This document shows positions 19,601 through 27,688 of a DNA stretch of 64,000 nucleotides, in pieces (the first letter of the stretch is position 1; each line of letters begins with the position of its first letter). The notes under the pieces are model-generated. The model saw nothing but the letters and a program-made list of their open reading frames with translations. It did not search any database and had not been told where the DNA came from. The position numbers and the translations under genes were made by a program. This stretch comes from Chitinophaga dinghuensis (lineage in GTDB: Bacteria; Bacteroidota; Bacteroidia; Chitinophagales; Chitinophagaceae). The DNA lies in contig NZ_QLMA01000001.1 in NCBI RefSeq assembly GCF_003259435.1, positions 1 through 64,000 of the forward strand, in the 5' to 3' direction.

Positions 19601-19859
19601 AGCCTTCATGTATGATGCATCCTATCTGAAATTAAGAGAGCTGCGTATTGGTTATACATTCAAGAACATCTTCGGAAAGGTTTCCGGCAGTAAGTTGAAT
19701 GTTTCCCTGATAGGAAGAAATATCCTGGAGTTCACCAAGAACAAGGATGTAGATCCTGAAACCCTGGCATTGCGCGGACAGCAGATCTTACCTGGAACTG
19801 AATTCCTGAGCATTCCATCTACCAAAAGTCTGGGCTTCTCTCTTGGTCTTAATTTTTAA
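16608..19859 (+). CDS. SusC/RagA family TonB-linked outer membrane protein (pair 1)
   Basis: 1083 residues: signal peptide (to about VQAQ), a CarboxypepD_reg-like domain (about 31-110, FISGKVVDADDQSPIIGAMI), a TonB-box-like segment LNEVVVTALGI, then the plug (VRGENSFNGSNQPLFVVDGV) and a 22-strand beta-barrel ending in the aromatic SLGLNF. It forms the outer-membrane channel of a SusCD complex and imports a glycan or peptide using TonB energy. The GINKQSKALGYAV segment after the TonB box is typical of a large Bacteroidota subgroup. It is followed 21 bases later by its SusD partner. No enzymes are linked, so the substrate cannot be inferred. Confidence 0.96.
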   Translation: MRKFSSLLLIISLFLVSLLRIAIVQAQTPGFISGKVVDADDQSPIIGAMITLKNSSKGAITDADGNFKMNAPANGTLTVYFMGYKQASIAIGAQASITIALQKDNKALNEVVVTALGINKQSKALGYAVQTVNSKQLTAAPDPNLINNLEGKVAGVVITNGGAGVGSTSRIVVRGENSFNGSNQPLFVVDGVPINNETFFNNAIENSSNQGTWAEVDWGNGAAEINPNNIAKITVLKGSTAAALYGSRAANGAVVLTTQKGASEKGKIGVSFNTTTTFETPLKLPRLQNEYGAGVNAYPLSGTPNTYTFVNGAGANENNIPNWGLKFDPSVKVVQFDSPAGDGYQAGDLIARGINPGLTVTPTSWVGHADHFSKFLQTGLTTQNSLGFGGSTEKGSYHFSVDQLYNKGILPGTDLKRYGIALRADHHFNDKLSTDFFINYINSGSGNRPNIGYGSESVMYTFFGVYGMPINIDINSLKKEWQTGRDQQNQFRYWNNHDNPYVTLYDNTNSFTKNRVLGNASLKYAINDQWNVMLRTGSDFYADNREGHRSFTSVRFPSGGFRTDNVNYFENNTDFLVSYHKKPSHLFNVNASFGGNRFMQNITYTRDIANALITPGLYNFSNAQNQLPTLYQKFDKVVYSLYAFADFDYKNKIFLNVTGRNDRSSTLPAGNNSYYYPSASLSAIVSDMVHLPEAISYLKVRASAAQVGRDADPYSINNTFITNTPFNNAPLTSGNNVLANNHLKPSSTTTTEAGIEVRFLKNRLGLDATIYQSNTKDEVVQLPIPVSSGYTNAYVNGGKINNKGVEVMLTAAPFRSANGFNWDMSFNFSHNVGKVVSLPDGINTYVYAQVTQYDRYYRAIQYDAKVGQRLGNMYGNAFVRDPQGNIVYKNGVPQFTSTQNSLLGNYNPDFVLAWSNELNYKNFNMSFLWDWHQGGKFFSYTELGVLAGGMSVETLPGRETGIIGKGVMDDGTGKYVPNTVKVDAATYYNGYYNASNNEAFMYDASYLKLRELRIGYTFKNIFGKVSGSKLNVSLIGRNILEFTKNKDVDPETLALRGQQILPGTEFLSIPSTKSLGFSLGLNF

Positions 19860-19880
19860 TACAAACTTTAATTCATCATC

Positions 19881-21359
19881 ATGAAAAAGAGCAGCTATTT
19901 CCTGGCTACCATTATAATAAGTATAGCGCTGGGCGCTTGTTCCAAGGAACTGAAGCAGGTGAATATGAACCCTAATGCGTTGGAAAAGCCAGATGCCACT
20001 ACTTTATTATCAAATACCATTGTGTCGGAATTTTATAACAACGCGAATATTGTGTGGACATTGGGAAATGGATATAATCAGTATATGACTTTCAGTCAGT
20101 CTTACTACGACCAGCCTACCCGCTATTCGCCAGTAACCAACGAGCCATATTGGATTCCCATGTATGAAGCGGCTCGTGATGCTAATACTTTATACACATT
20201 AGGTCAAACGAAGAATAATCCATTATTGCAGGCGGCGGCACTCACATTGCGTTCCTACGCTTTTGCACAGCTCACAGAGTTATGGGGAGATATTCCTTTT
20301 CTCCAGGCACTGCAAGGTAATACGGGCGTTTATACTCCTGCATATGATAGTCAGCAAACTGTGTACATGGACCCGAACCAAGGTATCATCGCGAGTTTGA
20401 GAAAAGCGGATAGCTTACTGAAAGCGAATCCTTCCGGGTTAATGGAAGGTGATGTGCTTTATAACTCCAATACCAATAACTGGAGAGCGTTTATCAACGC
20501 TTTGCGCTTACGCTACCTGCTGAGGATATCTTCTAAAGTTAGTGTGTCGACAGAAATGCAAAGTATTGTGGATAACGGTGCTACCATGCAGAATGCGTCG
20601 CAGAGCGGAACCCTGGCATTGCCAACAGTTACGCCTTACAATTTTGTGAGTCTTACGGAAAGGTCCGGCGATTTTGCGGTGAAATACATGAACAGCGCGC
20701 TTTACACCCAATTCCTGAATACACAGGACAGTGCCCGCCTGACGGCATACTTTACGACTAACGCATTGACAGCCGCCGGTGCTCCGTTTAGTTTTAATAA
20801 TTATGGCGGAATGCCGATGGTAGTAGATGCCACAGATGCGCAAAGTAAACAGGCCTCTAACTTTAATGTGAGCTTCACAAAAGGAAATAATCCTGCATTG
20901 ATCAAAGCCAGGGTTATTACTTATGCAGAACAGGAGTTTATCCTGGCTGAAGCTGCACTCAAGGGCTTTGTTACTGGTAGTGCCGCTGCGCATTATAATA
21001 ATGGCGTTACAGGCGCTTTCGCAGAAATGGGTATCAGTGGCGCTCTGGCGGCCAATTATCTGACACATACTGGTGTGGTATTCGATAACTCCTCCCAAAG
21101 TAATGCCCTCCAACAGATTATTTCCCAGAAATGGATGGCGAATATCAATAACGGATTTGAAGGCTGGATTGAGTTTCGTCGTACAGGGTATCCTGCATTG
21201 CAGACTGGTGGCGCTGCTAACCTCAATAATGGCAGTATTCCAAGCCGCTTCCTTTACCCAACATCTGAGCAAACGATCAATAGTAAGAACTATGGCGCTG
21301 AAATACAGCAGATGGGCGGTAAAGAAATAACAACCTACAAGGCCTGGTGGGAAAAATAA
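19881..21359 (+). CDS. SusD/RagB family lipoprotein, SusD-like_2 type (pair 1)
   Basis: 492 residues with a lipoprotein signal (IALGAC, lipid at Cys20). It shows the opening typical of the SusD-like_2 group (KELKQVNMNPNALEKPDATTLLSN) and a mainly helical TPR-like body with QLTELWGDIPFLQAL and the C-terminal WIEFRRTGYPAL. It is the surface lid that captures ligand over the SusC1 channel. Co-transcribed with susC1, and followed by a terminator, so this is a two-gene transport operon. Confidence 0.94.
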   Translation: MKKSSYFLATIIISIALGACSKELKQVNMNPNALEKPDATTLLSNTIVSEFYNNANIVWTLGNGYNQYMTFSQSYYDQPTRYSPVTNEPYWIPMYEAARDANTLYTLGQTKNNPLLQAAALTLRSYAFAQLTELWGDIPFLQALQGNTGVYTPAYDSQQTVYMDPNQGIIASLRKADSLLKANPSGLMEGDVLYNSNTNNWRAFINALRLRYLLRISSKVSVSTEMQSIVDNGATMQNASQSGTLALPTVTPYNFVSLTERSGDFAVKYMNSALYTQFLNTQDSARLTAYFTTNALTAAGAPFSFNNYGGMPMVVDATDAQSKQASNFNVSFTKGNNPALIKARVITYAEQEFILAEAALKGFVTGSAAAHYNNGVTGAFAEMGISGALAANYLTHTGVVFDNSSQSNALQQIISQKWMANINNGFEGWIEFRRTGYPALQTGGAANLNNGSIPSRFLYPTSEQTINSKNYGAEIQQMGGKEITTYKAWWEK

Positions 21360-21378
21360 GTAATCCCATCTTTACCGG

Positions 21379-21411
21379 AAGAGCCGGTGCAGTAATGTAC
21401 CGGCTCTTTCT
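21379..21411 (+). terminator. Terminator of the susC1-susD1 operon
   Basis: A 10-bp stem (AAGAGCCGGT and ACCGGCTCTT) with a ten-base loop and a pyrimidine tail, 20 bases after the susD1 stop codon. Confidence 0.8.
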
Positions 21412-21439
21412 ACTTTCTGTGGAATGAAAATGATACAAC

Positions 21440-22276
21440 ATGGATTATACACATACGGAAATCAATGAACTCTTTCTGCAATTCCATAGTATCCATCGCT
21501 ATGAGGAAAGACTTAAATTCTATGATACCCATTTTAATATCCTGCCTTTCACGTTACCTGATTTCGAAACCGACTTGTTTACCTTCTTCTCTGCGAACCA
21601 TTTGTTGCAGTTTGAAAACCTCCTTCGAATTGAAAGAAAAAGCAGTGAATTGCTGCAAAAGACCTTCGTATTCGGAAAAGACATTTATAATTTCAATATA
21701 AAACCCGCTACAGCTCATTGTATTACATTTAATAACTATATCATTTCCCGATTCTTGCAGGCAGGCACACAGCTGAAGCAAAGAATGCAAGGGGAGCTGG
21801 ACCTCATCAAAGAAATTTCTTCACCTGTAAAAACGATGCTGACCACCGTAAACGATATGCTGGCAATGTTAAAAAGCAAAGCTGCTTCTGATAACAGAAG
21901 ATGCCTGTCCACCCAGTTTACCCTCGTATTTCTGAAAGGGTTGACCGACTACAGCAGCAATGGTATGCCGGTCATCTCCCACAAAAAGAAGAAAATCATA
22001 GAGCTATATCTCTATACCCAGGGAATCATATATGGAGAATATATTCAGTTGTTGAAAAAGCATGTACTTTTCCAGATGACGCAGGAATCTGACATGCCCA
22101 GGTTATGTGCCCTGGACCCGGAGAAAAAAATTTCACTGTTGAAAGAGTTAGGATTAATTGAGGCTATACGAAAAAAATACCCCTTTTTAAACAAGACAGA
22201 TCTGGATAAGAAAATCGAAGAAATTATCTTCCTGGTCACCGGAGAGCGAATGCATATTACGACCATTTATAAATGA
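21440..22276 (+). CDS. Hypothetical protein between two Sus loci
   Basis: 278 residues, no signal peptide, no membrane segment, so probably cytoplasmic. It is rich in Lys, Leu, Phe and predicted helices, with a basic central stretch (SHKKKKIIELYLYTQG) and a C-terminal region LLKELGLIEAIRKKYPFL. I do not recognise a family. The size and helical character recall RteC-type regulators of Bacteroidota, but the diagnostic RteC motifs are not evident. Its position between a Sus operon terminator and the promoter of the large PUL would suit a regulator; this is inference only. Confidence 0.7.
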   Translation: MDYTHTEINELFLQFHSIHRYEERLKFYDTHFNILPFTLPDFETDLFTFFSANHLLQFENLLRIERKSSELLQKTFVFGKDIYNFNIKPATAHCITFNNYIISRFLQAGTQLKQRMQGELDLIKEISSPVKTMLTTVNDMLAMLKSKAASDNRRCLSTQFTLVFLKGLTDYSSNGMPVISHKKKKIIELYLYTQGIIYGEYIQLLKKHVLFQMTQESDMPRLCALDPEKKISLLKELGLIEAIRKKYPFLNKTDLDKKIEEIIFLVTGERMHITTIYK

Positions 22277-22414
22277 TAACTGCGCCAATTATTTTATAGC
22301 ATTTGTTGTCCCAAAAGTTTTTTTAGGGAGACGGACTCCTATTTGTCCTTCCTGGAACCTATTTTGATACGTTTAAAGTGTTATTTATATACATCTGATA
22401 TTCAAATGAATGCA

Positions 22415-22443
22415 ACTTTGTTCGTACTTTGTTTGCACTTTGT
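22415..22443 (+). promoter_or_regulatory. Three ACTTTGT direct repeats phased at 11 bp
   Basis: ACTTTGT occurs at 22415, 22426 and 22437, exactly one helical turn apart, about 50-75 bases upstream of the susC2 -7 element. This geometry suits binding sites for an activator that docks on one face of the DNA. Confidence 0.55.
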
Positions 22444-22465
22444 ACTGGCTTTTTGAGTGATTTAA

Positions 22466-22498
22466 TTTGCATCTGCCCACTACCTGTTAATATTTTTG
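22466..22498 (+). promoter_or_regulatory. Promoter of the PUL operon (susC2)
   Basis: TTTG at 22466-22469, a 21-base spacer and TATTTTTG at 22491-22498 match the Bacteroidota consensus. Transcription would begin near 22505, about 35 bases before the susC2 start codon. Confidence 0.65.
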
Positions 22499-22539
22499 AT
22501 TGCAACGATTGAGCTTATTTAGTCGCAACTTCTACGTAT

Positions 22540-25500
22540 ATGAAAAACAATAATGTGTCCTGTTTTGTAAGGGGATTACTCTCTTATGGAATAACTTTTC
22601 CACGAATGAAAATGCACCGATTGCTATGCATTGTATTATTCCTGTTGACATCTGTTGCGAGGGCCCAGGACCCTCCTGCTACTATTGTAAAAGGGGTAGT
22701 AGTCTCGGAACAGCATGAACCTATTCCTGGCGCCACGGTAGTGGAAGATGGCACTTCCAACGGAACGGCCACTGATGCCAACGGACAATTCACTATTAAA
22801 TTGACCAAATCGACAGCTACTTTGACTATCCGCAGCGTAGGGTTTACGGATAATAATGTGGCGGTGAATCATCAAAGTACTGCCCTCCGGATTGTGCTGG
22901 TTTCTACTTCAAAACAATTGCAGGATGTAGTGGTAATTGGATATAGCGCGCAGAAGAAAGCGAATCTCCTCGGGGCCGTATCCTCTATCAGCACAAAAGA
23001 TATTTCCAAAATGGCGGTTACCGGTGTGGCCAACATGTTACAAGGTCGTGCTGCCGGCGTACAGGTGACCAATGCCAGCGGAGATCCAAGATCCACTGGT
23101 ACCGTGGTGATCAGAGGAGTCGGGAATATCCGTGGTATGTCGCCGTTATATGTAATAGACGGCGTACCTGCTCTCGGTAATACCGGTTTTGGTATCAATC
23201 CCCGGGATATTGAAAATATCCAGGTACTCCGGGATGCTTCTTCTGCCGCGATTTACGGGGCCAGAGCAGCGGGTGGGGTAATATTAATCACCACCAAGAA
23301 GGGTTCCCGCAAGGAAAGAACCAATGTGGATATCTCTGTAAACCAGGGTTTCAGCAATGGTACCTTCATGCCCAAGTTACTAGGCACAAAGGATTACAAA
23401 AGAGCCTGGGCTGCTATCAATCCGGTAGCTGCCAACTGGGATGAATCGGTGAATACCGACTGGGTAAAATATCTCTATCGTACAGGGAAAGAACAAAACT
23501 ATAACGTGGCGATTAGTGGCGGAAGCGCTAAGCAGAACTATTATATTTCTGCGGGCTATCGTCGTGCCGATGGCATTGTGACTAACTCCTGGTCGGAAAG
23601 ATATAGTCTCCGTATCAATAGCGATTATGACCTGGGTAAAAGAGTAAAAGTGGGAGAACGGGTGAACCTGTATTCCTATGCGGATAACCCGCCGGTAATA
23701 ACCGGGAATCAGGCAAATGCCTATGCTTTGCCTTTCCGGTCATCTCCCATGATGCGCCCTAAAAATGACGATGGCTCCTGGGGCGGACTTCCGTCTTCCG
23801 GAAATTATAACGGCGGTAACTGGGCAGCCTATGTTAATACCACCAACAGAAGATATAATTCTCTCGAGGCCGAAGGAAACCTCTATATAGATTATGAACC
23901 GATAGACGGCTTGCATGTACGCGCTACCGGCGGTGGCGATTTTGTAACCAGTATGGCACGGCAGTTTGAAGGGAAATGGTATGTGTCTGGTCAATCAAAT
24001 CAGCCACAGGATAACCTCAGAAAACAAAGCGCGCTGACGATGGCTTATGTAGGAAGCATTGTGGCTTCATATGATAAGAAAATCGGTAACCATGAGTTTA
24101 AATTGTTAGCCGGTACAGAAGGAAGAAAATCATCTGTTGATAATTTGTCCGGATCTATTTATGCCGTTAATTCCGCTTATTCCGTACCGGTTATTTCAGA
24201 TGCGTTTCCGGTAGGCTTCTCTGAGTCTTCTGCATTGAGTAATGTGCCTGCCAATACCAGCGGCCGCTCCGCTGATATGGACTATGGGATCTCCCGCATG
24301 CTCAGTTACTTTGGAAAAGTAAATTACTCCTATAAAAATAAATACCTGCTGGAAGCCAATCTGCGCCAGGATATCAGCGATCGCTTTGCGCCGAGCTACA
24401 GAAAAGGGAACTTCCCTTCTGCTGCCGCAGGTTGGAGAATGTCTGAAGAACATTTCCTGAAAGACAGATTTAGCGCGTTATCAGATCTGAAGTTGAGAGT
24501 GTCTTATGGAAGTCTGGGTAATGATGGTGTGGGTAGTTATGTATACATCCCTTCTCTGGCGAACTATGATAAAACACAATTCAATGAATTACCTGGAACA
24601 GGCGCTGTTAGCGGCTGGGGAATAGGACGTGTTGCCAATCAGAATATCCACTGGGAAACGGTTACCACTTCTAATGTGGGTATGGATGTAGGATTGCTGA
24701 ATAACAAATTAACCCTCACCCTGGATTATTATATCCGTGATACAAAAGATATGTTGTATCAACGTAGTCTGCCGCCTAGCGCAGGTATGACGGGAGGTCA
24801 CAATGCATCCGATTCCTATGTGCTGGATATGAACCTGGGTAAAATGAGAAACAAAGGATTTGAATTCTCTGTAAACTACCAGGAGACTTTCGGAAAACTG
24901 GGTGTGAACATTGGATTCAATGCGGCCTTCAATCGTAATAGAATATTGTCTTTCGGTGGGGAAAGTCTGCCGATTGATGCCGGTACTGCTGGCGAATACT
25001 GGTCTGGTATCGTAGCGCGTACACAGTTGAATGCACCGATCTCTCAATTCTACGGATATAAAACTAAAGGTCTGATTCCTGATCAGAAGACTATGGACGA
25101 GTTGAATGCAAAAGCGCAGGCGGGTGGCAATGCTTACTGGAATGCTGCTGGATCAGGGCCTGGCGATATCTGGTATGAAGATCTGAATGGAGACGGCGTC
25201 ATTAATGATAAAGACAGAACCATTATCGGTAATCCGTTGCCTAAAATGACCTATGGATTCAACATTGGCCTTACCTACCGCAACTTTGATCTGGCTTGCT
25301 TCTTCAATGGCGTATATGGTAATGATGTGTACAATGGTATGGATGGTTATTATAACAGTATCTACAACGATTTTAATACCACTGCCAATGTCTTCAACAG
25401 TTCCTTTATGTATGGCAATGGTCTCACCAATCAACCAAGATTTGGTTATATCAGCAACAATTCCTTCCAGTATGATCCGAATGGCAACTACAAACGGATC

Positions 25501-25776
25501 TCAGACTATCATATTCAAAAAGGCTCCTTCTTACGCTTGCAGAACTTACAGATTGGCTACAACCTGCCTGAGAAAGTATTGAGTCGTATTAAAGTTAGGC
25601 AGCTCAGGATTTACTACAGCGGACAGAACTTATTTGTGATCTCGAAAGTGAAAAATGTAGATCCTGAAGTTGGCTTTTCCGGTGCGAACTCCAGTGCCCT
25701 GGCGCAGGGGATTATTTCGGCAGAAGTATATCCGAAAACAAGAATTCACTCCTTCGGAATTGAATTCGGATTCTAA
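22540..25776 (+). CDS. SusC/RagA family TonB-linked outer membrane protein (pair 2, PUL)
   Basis: 1078 residues. A long N-terminus leads to the signal peptide core (LLCIVLFLLTSVARAQ); a start at 22606 is also possible. Then come a CarboxypepD_reg-like domain (IVKGVVVSEQHEPIPGATV), the TonB-box region LQDVVVIGYSAQKKANLLGA, the plug (VVIRGVGNIRGMSPLYVIDG) and a barrel ending SFGIEFGF. The VIGYG-like signature places it in the classical polysaccharide SusC group. First gene of a nine-gene same-strand cluster with glycosidases and esterases, so it should import the oligosaccharides those enzymes release. Confidence 0.96.
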   Translation: MKNNNVSCFVRGLLSYGITFPRMKMHRLLCIVLFLLTSVARAQDPPATIVKGVVVSEQHEPIPGATVVEDGTSNGTATDANGQFTIKLTKSTATLTIRSVGFTDNNVAVNHQSTALRIVLVSTSKQLQDVVVIGYSAQKKANLLGAVSSISTKDISKMAVTGVANMLQGRAAGVQVTNASGDPRSTGTVVIRGVGNIRGMSPLYVIDGVPALGNTGFGINPRDIENIQVLRDASSAAIYGARAAGGVILITTKKGSRKERTNVDISVNQGFSNGTFMPKLLGTKDYKRAWAAINPVAANWDESVNTDWVKYLYRTGKEQNYNVAISGGSAKQNYYISAGYRRADGIVTNSWSERYSLRINSDYDLGKRVKVGERVNLYSYADNPPVITGNQANAYALPFRSSPMMRPKNDDGSWGGLPSSGNYNGGNWAAYVNTTNRRYNSLEAEGNLYIDYEPIDGLHVRATGGGDFVTSMARQFEGKWYVSGQSNQPQDNLRKQSALTMAYVGSIVASYDKKIGNHEFKLLAGTEGRKSSVDNLSGSIYAVNSAYSVPVISDAFPVGFSESSALSNVPANTSGRSADMDYGISRMLSYFGKVNYSYKNKYLLEANLRQDISDRFAPSYRKGNFPSAAAGWRMSEEHFLKDRFSALSDLKLRVSYGSLGNDGVGSYVYIPSLANYDKTQFNELPGTGAVSGWGIGRVANQNIHWETVTTSNVGMDVGLLNNKLTLTLDYYIRDTKDMLYQRSLPPSAGMTGGHNASDSYVLDMNLGKMRNKGFEFSVNYQETFGKLGVNIGFNAAFNRNRILSFGGESLPIDAGTAGEYWSGIVARTQLNAPISQFYGYKTKGLIPDQKTMDELNAKAQAGGNAYWNAAGSGPGDIWYEDLNGDGVINDKDRTIIGNPLPKMTYGFNIGLTYRNFDLACFFNGVYGNDVYNGMDGYYNSIYNDFNTTANVFNSSFMYGNGLTNQPRFGYISNNSFQYDPNGNYKRISDYHIQKGSFLRLQNLQIGYNLPEKVLSRIKVRQLRIYYSGQNLFVISKVKNVDPEVGFSGANSSALAQGIISAEVYPKTRIHSFGIEFGF

Positions 25777-25806
25777 CCCAATCTATCAAGCTAAAAATTA
25801 CAATTA

Positions 25807-27687
25807 ATGAAACGCACTATTATAAAACTTTCCTTCATCCTTGGTTTGGGTATGTTGTTGCTGGGATGTAAGAAGGATTTTGTAGACGAATCCAAACCAT
25901 ACAATGTTTTGAATCCGGATATTTTTCCGGAGAATATGGCGCAGGTAGATTACTTCCTTAATTCGCCCTATGCCAATATTCATAGTGTGGAACTATTTGG
26001 TCTTACTGCACTGGGAAGATTCTTTTACAACATAGATCACACCGGAGATGTTGCCTGGCTGGGAACCAGCGACTGGAACGAGTTGCAGGTACTTCATGTG
26101 AATGCGGCGAATGCCTATGCCGGCTCGGAGTGGCGTGGATTATACAGAGGTGTACAACAGGCCAGAACCTTCATTGACCAGATTGTACCCAACTATAAAC
26201 AGAAAAAAGGAAGTAGTATATCTCCCGCAGATACGCTGGCATTAAGGTATAAACTTGGTGAAGCATATTATCTCCGCGCCTGGCATTATTTCTTCCTGAT
26301 GAATCTGTATGCACAGGAAGTAGTAGTAAAAGGAAATGGAGATAATAAAAGTCCTGGCGTTATCCTGTTTACCTCTGATATTAAAATAGGCGACAGAGCA
26401 GATGAAATGCGTCCGCGCAGTACTGTAAAGCAATGCTGGGATTACATTATCGCAGATTTGAAAACGGCCACTGCTATGCTGACTGTGCCTGCAGATGGTA
26501 CCAGGAAAACCTGGACCGGCGCAGACAAAGGCCGTATTGATTATTACGCTGCCGAAGCCTTGCTGGGCCGCGCTTTGATGTACGAAGAACGTTGGGCGGA
26601 AGCAAGGGATGCCTTCCAGGATATTGTACAGAGCTCCGGAAAATCCCTGATGAACTTTAAGGATTATTACAACATGTGGAATGGTAATCCACAATACGCT
26701 TACACGGAGAATAATAACACCGAAGCCTTACATCAGATTACGATTGTTAGATCCGGCGATAATGCAATGGCAGGGCCATCTACCGCCTCGGCAGTGTCTT
26801 TGATTATTACTCCGTTCTTTGATAATGGCGCCCCTGGTGGCGCTACGCCAGGCTACGGTAATATGTATATGCACGACAGAAACCTCGGTCGTTTTGGGTT
26901 TCCACAGAATTACTATCCGGTGATGGTAGGTCTGGGTACTCCTGGCCGTACCGTGGCCGCTTCGTATGTGGATTCCTGTTACCATATGAAAACGCTGAAA
27001 CGTTATACTACAGATCCAGATCCTCGTTTGTGGGTATCCGCATATCAACCATGGGTAGATACGGTGTTGAATGCCAATGCGAAACCCACCATACTGCCTT
27101 ATGGCGCTGGTACAGAAACAGAATACCAAATGAATGCACAACAGCCGGCAGATGTTATCAAACATGGATGGAGCCTGCGTAAGTTCAACTTGTATGATAT
27201 GCAGGCCAGCCAGAATCCGCGGATGCATGGTGCAGATTTTTACTTCACCCGTTTACCGGAAGTATACCTCAATCTGGCAGAATGCTATTGGAAACTCAGT
27301 GGGAATGACAATGATCCTCAGGCACTGGATTATGTCAACAGAGTGCATCGCAGGGCATGGGACAACCAGGCCAATGTGGATTATACTTCCGTTGCTGGTG
27401 GTGGCAAGATCACTAAAGCTACCCTGCATCCCAATACGGCTGATGCGGGCTTCACAGATCAATTGGCGTTAAACGCGCTGTATTATGAAACCTGGGCGGA
27501 AACTTTCGGTGAAGCGAAATGGTGGTTCAATGTAAGAAGATGGTCGCTGGGACCTAATGAGGCCAAAGTGTATCAGAATAGCAGAGCGGGCGCCATCACC
27601 TGGAATACTGATAACCAGTATGCACTTCCGATTTATCAACCTGAATTAGACAGGAATATCAACTGTCAGCAGAATAAAGGATACTAG
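25807..27687 (+). CDS. RagB/SusD family nutrient uptake outer membrane lipoprotein (pair 2, PUL)
   Basis: 626 residues, with lipobox LLLGC (lipid at Cys21) followed by the usual KKDFVDESKPYNVLNPDIF. The TPR-rich core includes LGEAYYLRAWHYFFLMNLY, and the C-terminal SusD domain has FYFTRLPEVYLNLAECYWKLSG and YETWAETFGEAKWWFNVRRW. It should bind glycan at the cell surface as the lid of SusC2. Longer than average SusD, with an extended C-terminal half. Only one base separates its stop codon from the next gene, so it is tightly coupled to the GH27 enzyme. Confidence 0.96.
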   Translation: MKRTIIKLSFILGLGMLLLGCKKDFVDESKPYNVLNPDIFPENMAQVDYFLNSPYANIHSVELFGLTALGRFFYNIDHTGDVAWLGTSDWNELQVLHVNAANAYAGSEWRGLYRGVQQARTFIDQIVPNYKQKKGSSISPADTLALRYKLGEAYYLRAWHYFFLMNLYAQEVVVKGNGDNKSPGVILFTSDIKIGDRADEMRPRSTVKQCWDYIIADLKTATAMLTVPADGTRKTWTGADKGRIDYYAAEALLGRALMYEERWAEARDAFQDIVQSSGKSLMNFKDYYNMWNGNPQYAYTENNNTEALHQITIVRSGDNAMAGPSTASAVSLIITPFFDNGAPGGATPGYGNMYMHDRNLGRFGFPQNYYPVMVGLGTPGRTVAASYVDSCYHMKTLKRYTTDPDPRLWVSAYQPWVDTVLNANAKPTILPYGAGTETEYQMNAQQPADVIKHGWSLRKFNLYDMQASQNPRMHGADFYFTRLPEVYLNLAECYWKLSGNDNDPQALDYVNRVHRRAWDNQANVDYTSVAGGGKITKATLHPNTADAGFTDQLALNALYYETWAETFGEAKWWFNVRRWSLGPNEAKVYQNSRAGAITWNTDNQYALPIYQPELDRNINCQQNKGY

Positions 27688-27688
27688 T

